From NCBI GenBank assembly GCA_001683845.1, contig LXQI01000043.1, positions 22,991 through 74,067 on the forward strand: a stretch of 51,077 nucleotides of DNA, read 5' to 3'. Source of the stretch: Erythrobacter sp. ANT-B3C2 (GTDB taxonomy: Bacteria; Pseudomonadota; Alphaproteobacteria; Sphingomonadales; Sphingomonadaceae). Under the pieces are notes generated by a model. That model was not told the DNA's origin, searched no databases, and worked only from the letters and a program-made list of their open reading frames with translations. Position numbers and translations under genes: made by a program. Positions 1 through 8,631 of this stretch are shown piece after piece (the first letter of the stretch is position 1; each line of letters opens with the position of its first letter).

Positions 1-67
1 GCGCAGATCGGCACGATTGCGGGTACCGGTCCGACGTTCGGCTCGTGGCCACGGAGACGGGATCGTC

Positions 68-625
68 AGCCACCTGGATGTCGAGAACAGACTGTGGTTC
101 GACAACTCGCTGATCATGTTCGAAGCACGCCCAAGGGCTGCTCGCCATCCTCATTAATCCGGCGGCGACCAACTGCCCCAATGACAGCTTCATGCAGTTC
201 GGAATAAGTTACAATCCGAGCCGGCCGGTCAGCTGCGACCGTGATGTCGCGCTGGTCGATGCGAATGGCGGCAAGACCGCGCTTGCCGAGATCGTCGTGT
301 GCTGCCAGGGGCCCCGGAGATGATCAGCCTCGTGACGCCAAACCTCACCGCCAACGGCGGAGACGGCTTTCCGGTAAAAGCGAACGGCAGCAACTTACGC
401 GATCTGCTGGAAGACGGAGCGCCATCAAACCCAATCCAACGGGCACTCAACCTCATCGAGGCGAATCCCCGATGTTTTGGGCGAGCCGCAGGCCTTCGCG
501 CAGTACCACACCGTCCGATTGGGAAGGCCCGAACCAGCCTTGGACAAGGCGGGAACAAAGATGGAAGCGGAAGGGTGCATCCAGACCCAGACCATGCGCA
601 ACGACACTGTGCTCGAAGACGCCCT
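68..625 (+). pseudogene. Decayed C-terminal part of a 5'-nucleotidase-like enzyme
   Basis: Short stretches in alternating frames read like one 5'-nucleotidase C-terminal domain. Frame 2 near base 77 gives DVENRLWFDNSLIMFE. Frame 3 near 135 gives AQGLLAILI and then FGISYNPSRP and VALVDANGGK. Frame 2 near 320 gives ISLVTPNLTANGGDGFPV and LRDLLEDG. Frame 3 near 480 gives LGEPQAFAQY. The NGGDGF motif and the order of the blocks fit that family from memory. At least three frame changes and an internal stop mean it cannot make a full protein. The N-terminal metallophosphatase part would lie left of the window. Bases 626-751 hold nothing I can assign. Confidence 0.55.
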
Positions 626-751
626 GTTTAAGTCGTCGGCGCCCCGCGAGCGAGGCGGCGGCCACTGCCGACCTGCCATCGCCCGTTCCGCTTGTTGGCT
701 TTCGTGGCCAACTGGCCAACAGTTTGCGCGCAGCTGTTTGCGTCGGGCGCG

Positions 752-1357
752 TTACCCCCTCCGGTCTGCAACCGCGCGCCAGACGAGCCCGATCAGCACA
801 TCGGCCACGGCGCCGATGGCCCAGCCGGCGGCGACGTCGCTCGGATAGTGCGCGCAGGTCGGCACCCGGGCGGCGCCTGCTGCGCCGGAGGCGGCGAGCG
901 CCGCAATGCGGTGGTGCGGATATTCGGCGGCAAAGGCGCAGGCGACCGCCATCGAGCCGGCGCTATGGCCGGAGGGAAAGCTGGTCTCCTCCTTGCCGCT
1001 TTTGTTGCCGGGCCGTGGCTCCTGTTCATCCCGGTGAGCGGCACTGCGGGGACGCGGGCGGTCGATCGCGTCCTTCACCCGGTTCTTAATAAAGGTGGCG
1101 AGTTCGTGCGCCAACAGCATCCGCGCACCGGCCCGAATCATCTGCCCGTCCGATCGCGCCGCCCCGAGCAGGAACAGGCCTGCTGATAGTATACGCAGCT
1201 GCGGCTGGTCGCCAATCTTGCCGCACCAGTCGAGTGCCTTCATCCCGGCGGTGGAGCGATAGGGCGCAAACAGTTCGCGCACCCTCCCATCGAAGGCGAA
1301 CAGCGCCTTAAACGGCTCGTTTGGGGAAGGGCAGGGCAGGCGGCTGGGTGTGCTCAT
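752..1357 (-). CDS. PAP2-family phosphatase
   Basis: A 201-residue PAP2-superfamily (type 2 phosphatidic acid phosphatase) protein, probably acting on a lipid phosphate or lipid pyrophosphate at the inner membrane. All three family motifs are visible: K-x6-RP at residues 95-103, PSGH at 128-131, and R-x5-H-x3-D with R164, H170 and D174. Hydrophobic stretches sit near 55-67, 132-145 and 178-194. The chosen ATG gives a compact N-terminus; the longer in-frame reading adds 25 Arg-rich residues that look non-coding. It lies 40 bases downstream of the acetyl-CoA synthetase gene on the same strand, so co-transcription is possible. The exact substrate (undecaprenyl pyrophosphate or phosphatidate) cannot be read from sequence. 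Confidence 0.85.
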   Translation of the reverse strand: MSTPSRLPCPSPNEPFKALFAFDGRVRELFAPYRSTAGMKALDWCGKIGDQPQLRILSAGLFLLGAARSDGQMIRAGARMLLAHELATFIKNRVKDAIDRPRPRSAAHRDEQEPRPGNKSGKEETSFPSGHSAGSMAVACAFAAEYPHHRIAALAASGAAGAARVPTCAHYPSDVAAGWAIGAVADVLIGLVWRAVADRRG

Positions 1358-1397
1358 GGGCGAACAACCCCGCTGCCCTGTTCTGGTGCCCCGCCGT

Positions 1398-3338
1398 TTA
1401 GGCCGGCGGACGGTTCGCCAACAGGTCGTCAACCACCTGCGGGTCCGCCAGCGTGGAGGTGTCCCCCAGATTACCGGTGTCGTTCTCGGCGATCTTGCGC
1501 AGGATGCGGCGCATGATCTTGCCGCTGCGGGTCTTGGGCAGGGCAGGGGCGAACTGGATCACGTCGGGAGTGGCGATGGGGCCGATCTCGCGCCGCACCC
1601 ATTGCACCAGCTCGCGGCGCAAATCGTCGCTGTCCTCCGTTCCAGCGGTGGTGGTGACATAGGCGTAAATACCCTGGCCCTTGATATTGTGCGGCATCCC
1701 GACGACCGCCGCCTCGGCTACCTTGGCATGCTCGACCAGCGCGCTCTCGATTTCGGCGGTGCCCATGCGGTGACCCGAAACATTAATGACGTCATCGATC
1801 CGCCCTGTAATCCAGTAATCGCCATCCTCGTCCCGCCGGCAGCCGTCGCCAGTAAAATAGCAGCCCGGATAGGCGCTGAAATAGGTCTGGAAGAATCGAT
1901 CTGGATCGCCGTAGACGCCGCGCATCTGCCCAGGCCAGCTATCGGTGATCACCAGCGCACCCTCCGCCGCGCCCTCCAGCAGCGTGCCCTTCTCAGGATC
2001 GACGAGCGCTGGCTGCACCCCGAACATCGGCTTGGTCGCGCTGCCAGGCTTGAGCGCGGTGGCGCCGGGCAGGGGGGTGATCATGTGCCCGCCGGTCTCG
2101 GTCTGCCACCAAGTGTCGACGATCGGGCAGCGTCCATCGCCGACCACGTGATGATACCATTCCCAAGCCTCGGGATTGATCGGCTCGCCCACCGTGCCGA
2201 GGACCCGCAGCGACGAGCGATCGGTGCGCGTGACCCAATCGTCGCCCTCGCGCATCAGCGCGCGCAGGGCGGTGGGGGCGGTGTAAAACTGCTCGACCTG
2301 ATGCTTGTCCACCACCTGCCAGAAGCGGCTGAAATCGGGGTAGTTGGGAACGCCCTCGAACATCAGCGTGGTCGCGCCGTTCAGCAGCGGGCCGTACACG
2401 ACATAGCTGTGCCCGGTGACCCAGCCGATATCGGCCGCGCACCAGTAGATCTGCCCGGGGCGGTAATCGAAGGTGTATTCGTGAGTCATGCCTACCCACA
2501 CGGAATAGCCGCCGGTGGTGTGCAGCACGCCCTTGGGCTTGCCCGTGGAGCCCGAGGTGTAGAGGATGAATAGCGGGTCTTCCGCGTTTATCTCCTCGGG
2601 TTCGCACTCGGCAGGCTGGCCGACGATGGCCTCGTGCCACCACAGGTCGCGACCCCCCACCATCGGAACTTCCGCGCCCGTGTGCGCCAGCACGATCACC
2701 CGGTCGACCGAGGCCTTCTCCAGCGCGGCATCGACATTGGCCTTCAGCGGCACGCGCTTGCCGCCACGCAGGCCTTCGTCGGAGGTAAGGACGATGCGGC
2801 TGGCACAATCCTTAATCCGGCCGGCCAGCGCCTCGGGCGAGAAGCCGGCGAAGACGATCGAATGCACCGCGCCGATCCGCGCGCAGGCAAGCATGGCGAT
2901 GGCCGCCTCGGGCACCATCGGCAGGTAGATCGTCACCCGGTCGCCGCGCGCCACGCCTTGCGCCTTCAGTGCATTGGCAAATCGGCAGGTCTCGGCGTGC
3001 AACTCGCGATAGGTGAAGCGGCGCACCGGATCGGCGGGGTCATCCGGTTCCCAGATGATTGCCAGTTCGTCGCCGCGCTCCGCCAGATGCCGGTCGAGGC
3101 AATTGGCGGAAAGGTTGAGCGTGCCGTCCGCGAACCATTCGATGCGGAAATCATCGGCCGAGAAGCTGGTGTCTTTCACCCGGGTGAATGGGCGCATCCA
3201 GTCAATCCGCTGGGCCTCCTCGCGCCAGAAGCCATCCGGATCCGCGACAGAGCGGCGGTACTTATCCCCATAGCTTTCGGCGTCAATCAGGGCTCCGGTC
3301 GCCCATTCCTCCGGCACCGGATAAATCATCTGGCTCAT
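1398..3338 (-). CDS. acs: Acetyl-CoA synthetase
   Basis: A 646-residue AMP-forming acetyl-CoA synthetase that turns acetate, ATP and CoA into acetyl-CoA in the cytoplasm. The length is normal for bacterial Acs. The adenylation P-loop [11 protein letters not shown] is at residues 260-270, the motif WWQTETGG lies further on, and TGDG marks the hinge region. Near the C-terminus the motif TRSGKIMRR contains K607, the lysine that protein acetyltransferases modify to switch off Acs in other bacteria. The start is the ATG with GAGGAG six bases upstream; a longer in-frame reading adds nine unlikely residues. It is followed closely by the PAP2 phosphatase gene. Confidence 0.96.
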   Translation of the reverse strand: MSQMIYPVPEEWATGALIDAESYGDKYRRSVADPDGFWREEAQRIDWMRPFTRVKDTSFSADDFRIEWFADGTLNLSANCLDRHLAERGDELAIIWEPDDPADPVRRFTYRELHAETCRFANALKAQGVARGDRVTIYLPMVPEAAIAMLACARIGAVHSIVFAGFSPEALAGRIKDCASRIVLTSDEGLRGGKRVPLKANVDAALEKASVDRVIVLAHTGAEVPMVGGRDLWWHEAIVGQPAECEPEEINAEDPLFILYTSGSTGKPKGVLHTTGGYSVWVGMTHEYTFDYRPGQIYWCAADIGWVTGHSYVVYGPLLNGATTLMFEGVPNYPDFSRFWQVVDKHQVEQFYTAPTALRALMREGDDWVTRTDRSSLRVLGTVGEPINPEAWEWYHHVVGDGRCPIVDTWWQTETGGHMITPLPGATALKPGSATKPMFGVQPALVDPEKGTLLEGAAEGALVITDSWPGQMRGVYGDPDRFFQTYFSAYPGCYFTGDGCRRDEDGDYWITGRIDDVINVSGHRMGTAEIESALVEHAKVAEAAVVGMPHNIKGQGIYAYVTTTAGTEDSDDLRRELVQWVRREIGPIATPDVIQFAPALPKTRSGKIMRRILRKIAENDTGNLGDTSTLADPQVVDDLLANRPPA

Positions 3339-3516
3339 GGTGGCTCCTCTTCCGCCACCGAGCATAGCCGCCGTAGAGAGGCAACGCTATAATGCGCGAA
3401 GGCTACCGATCACCTCGCCGCTTCTGTCGATGGAATAAGCGTGCGAAGTGCAACCGCCCTAGACGGTCACCGGCGGAACCAGCGACTTTGCTCGCTCAGT
3501 AATGGTGAGATGCGTG

Positions 3517-3906
3517 TCAGTGCTCCGAGCGAGCGCGATCCACCGCTTCGTTGAGCAAGCCGATCAAGAGATCGGGCGGGCAGGGCTTGGTGCAGGCGAG
3601 CGCATCCGGATAGCGCTGATGCACCTGATCAGGGGTGACATGGCCCGAATGGAAGATGATCGGGACGCCGGCATCCGTCAGCGCATCGGCCAGCGGAAAC
3701 ACCTCGCCATCGCCGGTATAGACATCGAGGATGGCGCAATCGGGCAGTCGCTGGTCGACTGCGATGAACGCGTGCTCTTTGTCGGCATAAGGGCCGTCGA
3801 GCGCATAGCCGAGGTCCTTGACAGTTTCCGACAGGTCGAGCGCGATGATGAACTCGTCCTCGACGACGAGCACCACAGGCCGCTCATCATGTTGGGTCGC
3901 TGACAT
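3517..3906 (-). CDS. Single-domain response regulator
   Basis: A 129-residue CheY-like receiver with no output domain. The acidic pair is the ED of VVLVVEDE (residues 16-17), the predicted phosphoacceptor is D61 (AILDVYTGDG), the switch Ser is S87 (FHSGH) and the conserved lysine is K107 in TKP. It would relay phosphate to a partner or compete for a kinase rather than bind DNA. No kinase gene is adjacent. An upstream in-frame TTG would add three residues; the ATG was chosen because GAAGG lies just before it. A candidate EcfG-type promoter lies about 50 bases upstream, which would place the gene under the general stress response. Confidence 0.85.
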   Translation of the reverse strand: MSATQHDERPVVLVVEDEFIIALDLSETVKDLGYALDGPYADKEHAFIAVDQRLPDCAILDVYTGDGEVFPLADALTDAGVPIIFHSGHVTPDQVHQRYPDALACTKPCPPDLLIGLLNEAVDRARSEH

Positions 3907-3954
3907 TGCCTTCAAACTCCAAACGAGCCCTCGCGGGGTCTACTCGCGAAATCC

Positions 3955-3980
3955 AACAGGCCGTGTGGGCGCATGGTTCC
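3955..3980 (-). promoter_or_regulatory. Candidate EcfG (general stress sigma factor) promoter
   Basis: On the minus strand, GGAAC (3980-3976) is followed after 17 bases by TGTT (3958-3955). The alphaproteobacterial EcfG consensus is GGAAC, 16-17 bases, CGTT, so one -10 base differs. It lies in the short gap behind the helix-hairpin-helix gene and points at the response regulator, whose ATG is about 48 bases beyond the -10. Confidence 0.4.
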
Positions 3981-3988
3981 CAACCCAT

Positions 3989-4825
3989 TCACACTTTGCC
4001 AAAGCGGGACTCATAGGCGGCGGTGTCGCCGGCGGTGAGCAGCCGCGCCTGCTCGGGCCAATCGTCGCGCCGGATGCGGCCCTGGAACCGGCCGAGCTGC
4101 GCATCGATCAGCTCGATCTGCGCATCGTCCCAGGCGGCGATTTGCGCCAGCGAATCGACGCCAAGCGTGCGCAATTGCTGTGCCAGCTTCGGCCCGAGCC
4201 CCTTGATCCGCAGCAGCTCGTCCCCTCCGGCCGGTGCCAGTGCCGATGTGGGTGCCCGTGCCGGTTCGGGAGCGGGTAGGGCGGCGGCGGGCTGTTCCCG
4301 CGCGATAGAGGGCGGCTCGGCTGCCCGCAGGCCCGGCGGCGCTGCGGCAGGGTTCAACGGCGGGAAAGCGAGTGCGCCCTGGCCTCGCTCGGCGGCTGGC
4401 GGGGGTGGCTCGGCAGATTGAAAGGGATCCGGCTCGGCACGCGCCTGGGGTGGAGCTTCTGCCCGAGGGGCGCTGTCGGGCGCAGGGGGGCTCGCCACGG
4501 GGAGAGGCGCCTCGCCGGTACCCGCAGCGTGCTCGCGCGGCGGGGCAGTCGCCGGCCCTGTCGCTGGCCCGATCACGGCAGCGGTCACCGCGGCTCCAGA
4601 CCCGGCCAGACCCTGAGGCGTTGGCGGCGGTGTCGTGCTGGCTGCCACCGGTGGCGAGTCGATCAGCGCCTGGTTGCGCTTGGGCGTCGCGGACGCCTGG
4701 TCCTCCCGCTGCTCGATCTCGACCTTCGTGCGGCGCGAGGCGACGAAGATCCACCACGCCACCAGCAGCCCGACCACGAAGGCAATCAGGAACAGCAGCC
4801 AATTGTCTGCGATCAACTCAACCAT
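3989..4825 (-). CDS. Membrane-anchored protein with C-terminal helix-hairpin-helix domain
   Basis: A 278-residue protein in three parts. Residues about 7-28 form one membrane span (LLFLIAFVVGLLVAWW). Residues about 30-200 are a disordered-looking Pro/Ala-rich linker. Residues 202-278 carry a helix-hairpin-helix-type domain with RIKGLGPKLAQQL and a QIAAWDD segment. That C-terminal unit matches the domain often annotated as predicted flap-endonuclease-1-like, also found at the end of some ribosomal and NADH dehydrogenase-linked proteins. Nuclease catalytic residues are not evident, so a DNA- or protein-binding role is as likely. The ATG has GGGAG seven bases upstream and overlaps the end of the upstream small membrane protein gene by eight bases, indicating translational coupling. 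Confidence 0.75.
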   Translation of the reverse strand: MVELIADNWLLFLIAFVVGLLVAWWIFVASRRTKVEIEQREDQASATPKRNQALIDSPPVAASTTPPPTPQGLAGSGAAVTAAVIGPATGPATAPPREHAAGTGEAPLPVASPPAPDSAPRAEAPPQARAEPDPFQSAEPPPPAAERGQGALAFPPLNPAAAPPGLRAAEPPSIAREQPAAALPAPEPARAPTSALAPAGGDELLRIKGLGPKLAQQLRTLGVDSLAQIAAWDDAQIELIDAQLGRFQGRIRRDDWPEQARLLTAGDTAAYESRFGKV

Positions 4826-4973
4826 GAAGTTCTCCCGTATCAGGCTTGCCCGTATCAGGCTGGTCCGTACCAGCCTCGCCCGGATCATGCCGGTTCCAGA
4901 CCGCCCAGCCGATCGCCAGCCCGCCCGCATAGGCGACCAGCAGCAGGACCAGCAGTTCAAGCCAGATGGGCAT
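4818..4973 (-). CDS. Small single-span membrane protein (51 aa)
   Basis: A 51-residue open frame starting MPIWLELLVLLLVAYAGG, with one hydrophobic span at about residues 4-25 and a charged tail holding a near-repeat (TDQPDTG, then GKPDTG). Its stop overlaps the start of the downstream helix-hairpin-helix membrane protein by eight bases. AGGA lies about nine bases upstream of the ATG. The coupling and the clean hydrophobic profile support a real gene; no family is recognised. The two proteins may act together in the inner membrane, which is inference. Confidence 0.6.
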   Translation of the reverse strand: MPIWLELLVLLLVAYAGGLAIGWAVWNRHDPGEAGTDQPDTGKPDTGELHG

Positions 4974-5258
4974 GGCGCCCGTCCTAGGGGAGCGGTGCGC
5001 CGCTTGGCAATCGACGCAGGGCCGTGCTGATGCCCGTCAGCTGCGACAGCCCAGTTTGTCGGCGGGGCGGCTCGCGCACGCAAGCCCGCCGCGGTGCGGC
5101 CGGGGCGTTCTGGCTCGACCGCTTGGCGGTCGCTCTCGTCGCTGCAAGCACGCCCACCACGCACCCGCGCACGCTGGCATTGTCGGCATGGCCGCGCATC
5201 GGGCGGTCACTCGTAAGCACAGGGAGCAGCAACGTCCCCGCAACCTCCATCGACCGGA
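4974..5258. other. Gap between OmpA-domain gene and small membrane protein gene
   Basis: This 285-base stretch contains only Arg/Ala-rich open frames typical of chance reading in G+C-rich DNA. One minus-strand frame beginning MEVAGTLLLPVLTSD runs about 88 codons to a stop at 4984, but it resembles no family and lacks a convincing ribosome site. No terminator is obvious. Confidence 0.4.
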
Positions 5259-6005
5259 TCAGCGCGGGCCCGGTGTATCCACTGCGGTGGGGGTGATCGG
5301 CTGGGTCGCCAGCACCGCGAACTCGATCCGCCGGTTGGCCGGGTCCCCGGGGTCGAGCCCCTCCACCGGAGCGCGCGAGCCCAGCCCCTGCACTCGCAGC
5401 CCATCGTGCGGGATACCACGCGCGACCAGCAGCTGGCGCACCGCCTGCGCCCGCTCCAGCGACAATGCCAGATTGCCTGGCTCCGGCCCAGTAGCATCGG
5501 TATGCCCGCTGATCGCGATGATGCTGCCCAGGCACGGCCGCAGCGCTGCGGCCACCTCGGCCACCAGCGTCCGGCTGGGCGCGTCGATCCGCGACGAGCT
5601 TTCCTCGAACCGGATCGAGCGGGCGCGCAACAGCGCCTCGACATCCTCCTCGCAATGGGTGGGTGACAGGATCACAGCCGCGCTTTCCACCAGCAAGCGG
5701 CCGTCCGCCCAGCGCACCCCGCCCACGCCCGGCGCCGCAGCCACGGCCTTCGCCGCCCGGTCGCGCAGGTCCTCGGCCAGTCCCTCCCCGCCTGAGAGCA
5801 CCGGATGGCGGCTGGGCGAACCGCCTTTCGTGGCAAAGCGCGCGGAGACCGGTTGGGCGCCCACCCGCTCGATCGCCCGCACCGCCTTGACCGAAAGCTG
5901 CGTGGCAAAGCCCGGCCCGCTGATCCGCCCGCCGAGAATGGCCAGCATGGCAACGAGAAAGGCGCCGATCGCAACGCAAAGGGCAGGGCGGTGAAGCAGG
6001 CTCAT
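5259..6005 (-). CDS. OmpA-family peptidoglycan-binding protein
   Basis: A 248-residue envelope protein. Residues 8-27 form an uncleaved-looking signal anchor (ALCVAIGAFLVAMLAIL). A middle region of about 90 residues follows, and residues 130-232 are an OmpA C-terminal domain. Family landmarks are GHTDATG (167-173), LSLERAQAVR (181-190) and NRRIEF (225-230), which bind the diaminopimelate of peptidoglycan. Cys118 and Cys158 flank the start of the domain and could form a disulfide. Unlike OmpA itself there is no beta-barrel, so this is more like an inner-membrane-anchored peptidoglycan tether. The gene starts 11 bases after the flippase stop, in the same transcription unit. The start has GAGGA upstream. 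Confidence 0.82.
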   Translation of the reverse strand: MSLLHRPALCVAIGAFLVAMLAILGGRISGPGFATQLSVKAVRAIERVGAQPVSARFATKGGSPSRHPVLSGGEGLAEDLRDRAAKAVAAAPGVGGVRWADGRLLVESAAVILSPTHCEEDVEALLRARSIRFEESSSRIDAPSRTLVAEVAAALRPCLGSIIAISGHTDATGPEPGNLALSLERAQAVRQLLVARGIPHDGLRVQGLGSRAPVEGLDPGDPANRRIEFAVLATQPITPTAVDTPGPR

Positions 6006-6016
6006 GCGCTCGTCCT

Positions 6017-7642
6017 CTAGCGCTCGGGAGGCGCGGAGGTCGAGGGGCCGGCCGCTGCCGCCCCCTCTGCTGCAACCCCGTCCGGCTTGGCCCCGACCGG
6101 CTCCTCCTCGGTCAGCTTGCGACGGAACAGCACGCGGTCTTCCGGCCCAAAGCCCTTGGTCCACACGATCCAGCCATAGACCAGCAGGATCAGCGGCATG
6201 CCGAAAGCCAGCTCGGCCCATTCGGGCAGCATCACCACCAGCTGCCCCACCGCAATCGCCCCGGCGGCCGCCCACAGCAGGGGCCAGCGCCAGTTGTTCA
6301 CCGTCTGCCCGAGAATGCGGCTCAGCAACAGAGCCTTGGCCACAGAGGCCGCGGCCAGCGCCAGCATCAGCGCGGCCGCCGCCAGCGCCGCCCGGTAGAA
6401 CTCGCTAAGGCCGAGCCGGTCGGCCAGCAGCATCGCACCCACCGTCAGTACTGCCTGCAGCGCGATGGTGGCGATGGACAGGTAAAGGTTCTTCAGCCGC
6501 GCCACATAGACCAGCGCCGCTTCGGAAACGACCGCGGTGGCCGCCACCACCTCGGCCGCGAGCAGGAAGGCGAGCGCGGCGGTGCCGGCGACGAAGGTGG
6601 GGCCCATCAGCCCCATCAGCGCCTCGCCCGGAATACCCAGCGCCAGCCCCACGCCGGCCTGCGCGGCGGTGATCCAGAAGCCGACCTGGCACACCTGCCG
6701 GGCAATCGCCGCATAGTCGCGCTCGGCCAGCTTGCGGGTGAGGACGGGGCCGAGGATCGGCTCGAAGCTGGTCTTGAGCTTCCCCGGCAGGCTGGCGACC
6801 TGCTGCGCCACGTAATAGACCCCCACCGCTGCGGGTGCGGCGAACAGGCCGAGGATGAAGATATCCAGCCGGCGCGTGCCCCATTCGATCGCATCGGCGC
6901 CCGCCAGCGGCGAGCCGCGCCAAGCCAGCCGGCCCATCCGGCGCAACGACGGCCGCCAGCCGTGCGGCCGTCCATAGCTGCGGGCATAGGGAACCAGCGC
7001 GGTCAGCAGCGCGGCATAGATCGAGATTAGGTAAGCGAGCATCAGCCCGCTCTCCGGGACCACGAAGTAGAGCACGCCGGTCATCAGCGAGATCGTCCAC
7101 GGCTCCACGATCGCGCGCGATCGCACGGTGGCGGCAATATCGAACCGGTAGGCCTGCGCGGCGAGCACGATCTCGGTCAGTGCCAGCGCCGGGATGGCCA
7201 GCACGATCAGCCGGTCGAGCTCGTTGAATTGGCCGCTAGGAAACATCGGCGCGGGGATCAGCCATAGCAGCGCCGCCCCTACCGAACCGGCCAGCAGCGC
7301 CATCAGCAGTCCGTCCGCCACCAGATGCGCCGGCTCGCTCCCGCCGTCCGCTAGCCGCTGGGCGAGGCCGCGCTTCTCGCCCATCGTGCACAGCATCGCG
7401 ACCAGTTCCACGATCACCAGCGCGGAGGCAAAGCGACCCAGTTCGGCCGGGCCATACAGCCGGCCGGCGAGAAACAGGAACGGCAGCCGCGCCACGAGGC
7501 GCAGCAGAAAGCCCATGAAATTGGTCCGTCCGCCCTTCGCCAGCGCGGCCAAATCGCCGCCAGCGGGCTCGCCACCAGCGGTTTCGCCCCCTGCGCCCCC
7601 GGCCTTACCGCCGGCCCCACCGCCGGAGGGCGGCTCGCTCAA
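6017..7642 (-). CDS. Polysaccharide/oligosaccharide flippase family protein
   Basis: A 541-residue polytopic membrane protein of the MOP superfamily (polysaccharide transport/MATE-like), with about 12-14 hydrophobic spans. It probably moves lipid-linked saccharide units across the inner membrane. After a Gly-rich N-terminal 30 residues comes GRTNFMGFLLRLVARLPFL and GRLYGPAELGRF, a pattern usual at the first span of such flippases. The start is a TTG whose TTGA overlaps the gpsA stop by four bases. A later start before the first span cannot be excluded, since the Gly-rich lead is unusual. No glycosyltransferase cluster surrounds it, so the substrate is unknown. Confidence 0.78.
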   Translation of the reverse strand: MSEPPSGGGAGGKAGGAGGETAGGEPAGGDLAALAKGGRTNFMGFLLRLVARLPFLFLAGRLYGPAELGRFASALVIVELVAMLCTMGEKRGLAQRLADGGSEPAHLVADGLLMALLAGSVGAALLWLIPAPMFPSGQFNELDRLIVLAIPALALTEIVLAAQAYRFDIAATVRSRAIVEPWTISLMTGVLYFVVPESGLMLAYLISIYAALLTALVPYARSYGRPHGWRPSLRRMGRLAWRGSPLAGADAIEWGTRRLDIFILGLFAAPAAVGVYYVAQQVASLPGKLKTSFEPILGPVLTRKLAERDYAAIARQVCQVGFWITAAQAGVGLALGIPGEALMGLMGPTFVAGTAALAFLLAAEVVAATAVVSEAALVYVARLKNLYLSIATIALQAVLTVGAMLLADRLGLSEFYRAALAAAALMLALAAASVAKALLLSRILGQTVNNWRWPLLWAAAGAIAVGQLVVMLPEWAELAFGMPLILLVYGWIVWTKGFGPEDRVLFRRKLTEEEPVGAKPDGVAAEGAAAAGPSTSAPPER

Positions 7643-8631
7643 TCCTGCGCCTCGGCGGCGAGCGGGCGGGCCAGCAGGTCATGCGCGACCGCCCGCGCCG
7701 GCGTTCCGGCCAGCAGCCGGTTGACCGCATTGACGATCGGCATGGTCACGCCATGCCGCGCGGCTAGTCGGCACAGCACCGGCGCAGTATACGCGCCTTC
7801 TGCCACCGTCCGCCGGTCGCGCAACAGGTCCGCCGCGAGCTGCCCCTCGCCCAGCGCCTTGCCGAGCGAGAAGTTGCGGCTGGCGGTGGAGGTGCAGGTC
7901 AGCACCAAATCGCCCAGCCCGCACAATCCCGCCAGCGTGGCCGTACGCGCGCCCAGCGCCTCGCCGAAGCGCAGCATCTCGGCATAGCCGCGGGCGATCA
8001 GCGCGCTGCGGGCATTGAGCCCGAGGCCGAGCCCCTCGACGACCCCGCAGGCGATGGCGAGCACGTTCTTCACCGCCCCGCCGATCTCGGCCCCGGTGAC
8101 ATCGTCGCTGTAATAGGGGCGAAAGGCCGGGCGAGCGATGGCGGGAGCCAGCCGCTGCCACTGCGCCTCGCCCCCGTGGCAGGCAAGCGTCGCGGCAGTG
8201 GGCAGCCCGGCGGCGACCTCATGCGCAAAGTTCGGGCCGGAGAGTACCGCGATGGCGCTGCCGGGAGCGGCCGCCCGCGCGACCTCGTTCATCAATCGCC
8301 CGCTGCCCGCCTCGATCCCCTTGGCGCACAGCACCAGATCCCGCGGGGGAGCGGCCATCGCCCCGAGCACCCCGCCGAGCGCCTGCGCCGGCGTGACCAG
8401 CAGCGCAATGGGGCGTTCCTCTACTTCAGCCAGCGTGCTGGTGGCGCGGATCGAGGGCGAAAGCGTGGCAGAAGGCAGGTAGATTTCGTTAGAATGCCCG
8501 GCATTGATGGCCTGCGCGAGCGCAGCGTCGCGTGCCCACAGCAGCACCGGCGTGCCATCGGCGCCCAGCATCTGCGCCAGCGCGGTGCCCCAGGCGCCGG
8601 CGCCGATCACGGCGATGCCCGGCTCGCTCAC
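7639..8631 (-). CDS. gpsA: Glycerol-3-phosphate dehydrogenase [NAD(P)+]
   Basis: A 330-residue enzyme reducing dihydroxyacetone phosphate to sn-glycerol-3-phosphate for phospholipid synthesis. The dinucleotide-binding motif [12 protein letters not shown] sits at residues 6-17, the segment [11 protein letters not shown] follows mid-protein, and [12 protein letters not shown] carries the catalytic lysine region. The length fits the family. The start is GTG, whose GTGA overlaps the tsaD stop by four bases, so translation is coupled to tsaD. At the 3' end it overlaps the flippase start by four bases as well. tsaD-gpsA pairing is common in alphaproteobacteria. Confidence 0.95.
   Translation of the reverse strand: MSEPGIAVIGAGAWGTALAQMLGADGTPVLLWARDAALAQAINAGHSNEIYLPSATLSPSIRATSTLAEVEERPIALLVTPAQALGGVLGAMAAPPRDLVLCAKGIEAGSGRLMNEVARAAAPGSAIAVLSGPNFAHEVAAGLPTAATLACHGGEAQWQRLAPAIARPAFRPYYSDDVTGAEIGGAVKNVLAIACGVVEGLGLGLNARSALIARGYAEMLRFGEALGARTATLAGLCGLGDLVLTCTSTASRNFSLGKALGEGQLAADLLRDRRTVAEGAYTAPVLCRLAARHGVTMPIVNAVNRLLAGTPARAVAHDLLARPLAAEAQD

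Noticed and set aside
1350-2573. A 407-codon plus-strand open frame opposite acs
   Set aside because: It is antisense to a clear enzyme gene, is rich in Arg/Ala/His and lacks any family; typical of high-G+C shadow frames.
4984-5251. Minus-strand frame starting MEVAGTLLLPV
   Set aside because: The hydrophobic start is short and the rest is Arg/Ala-rich; not convincing as a gene without conservation data.
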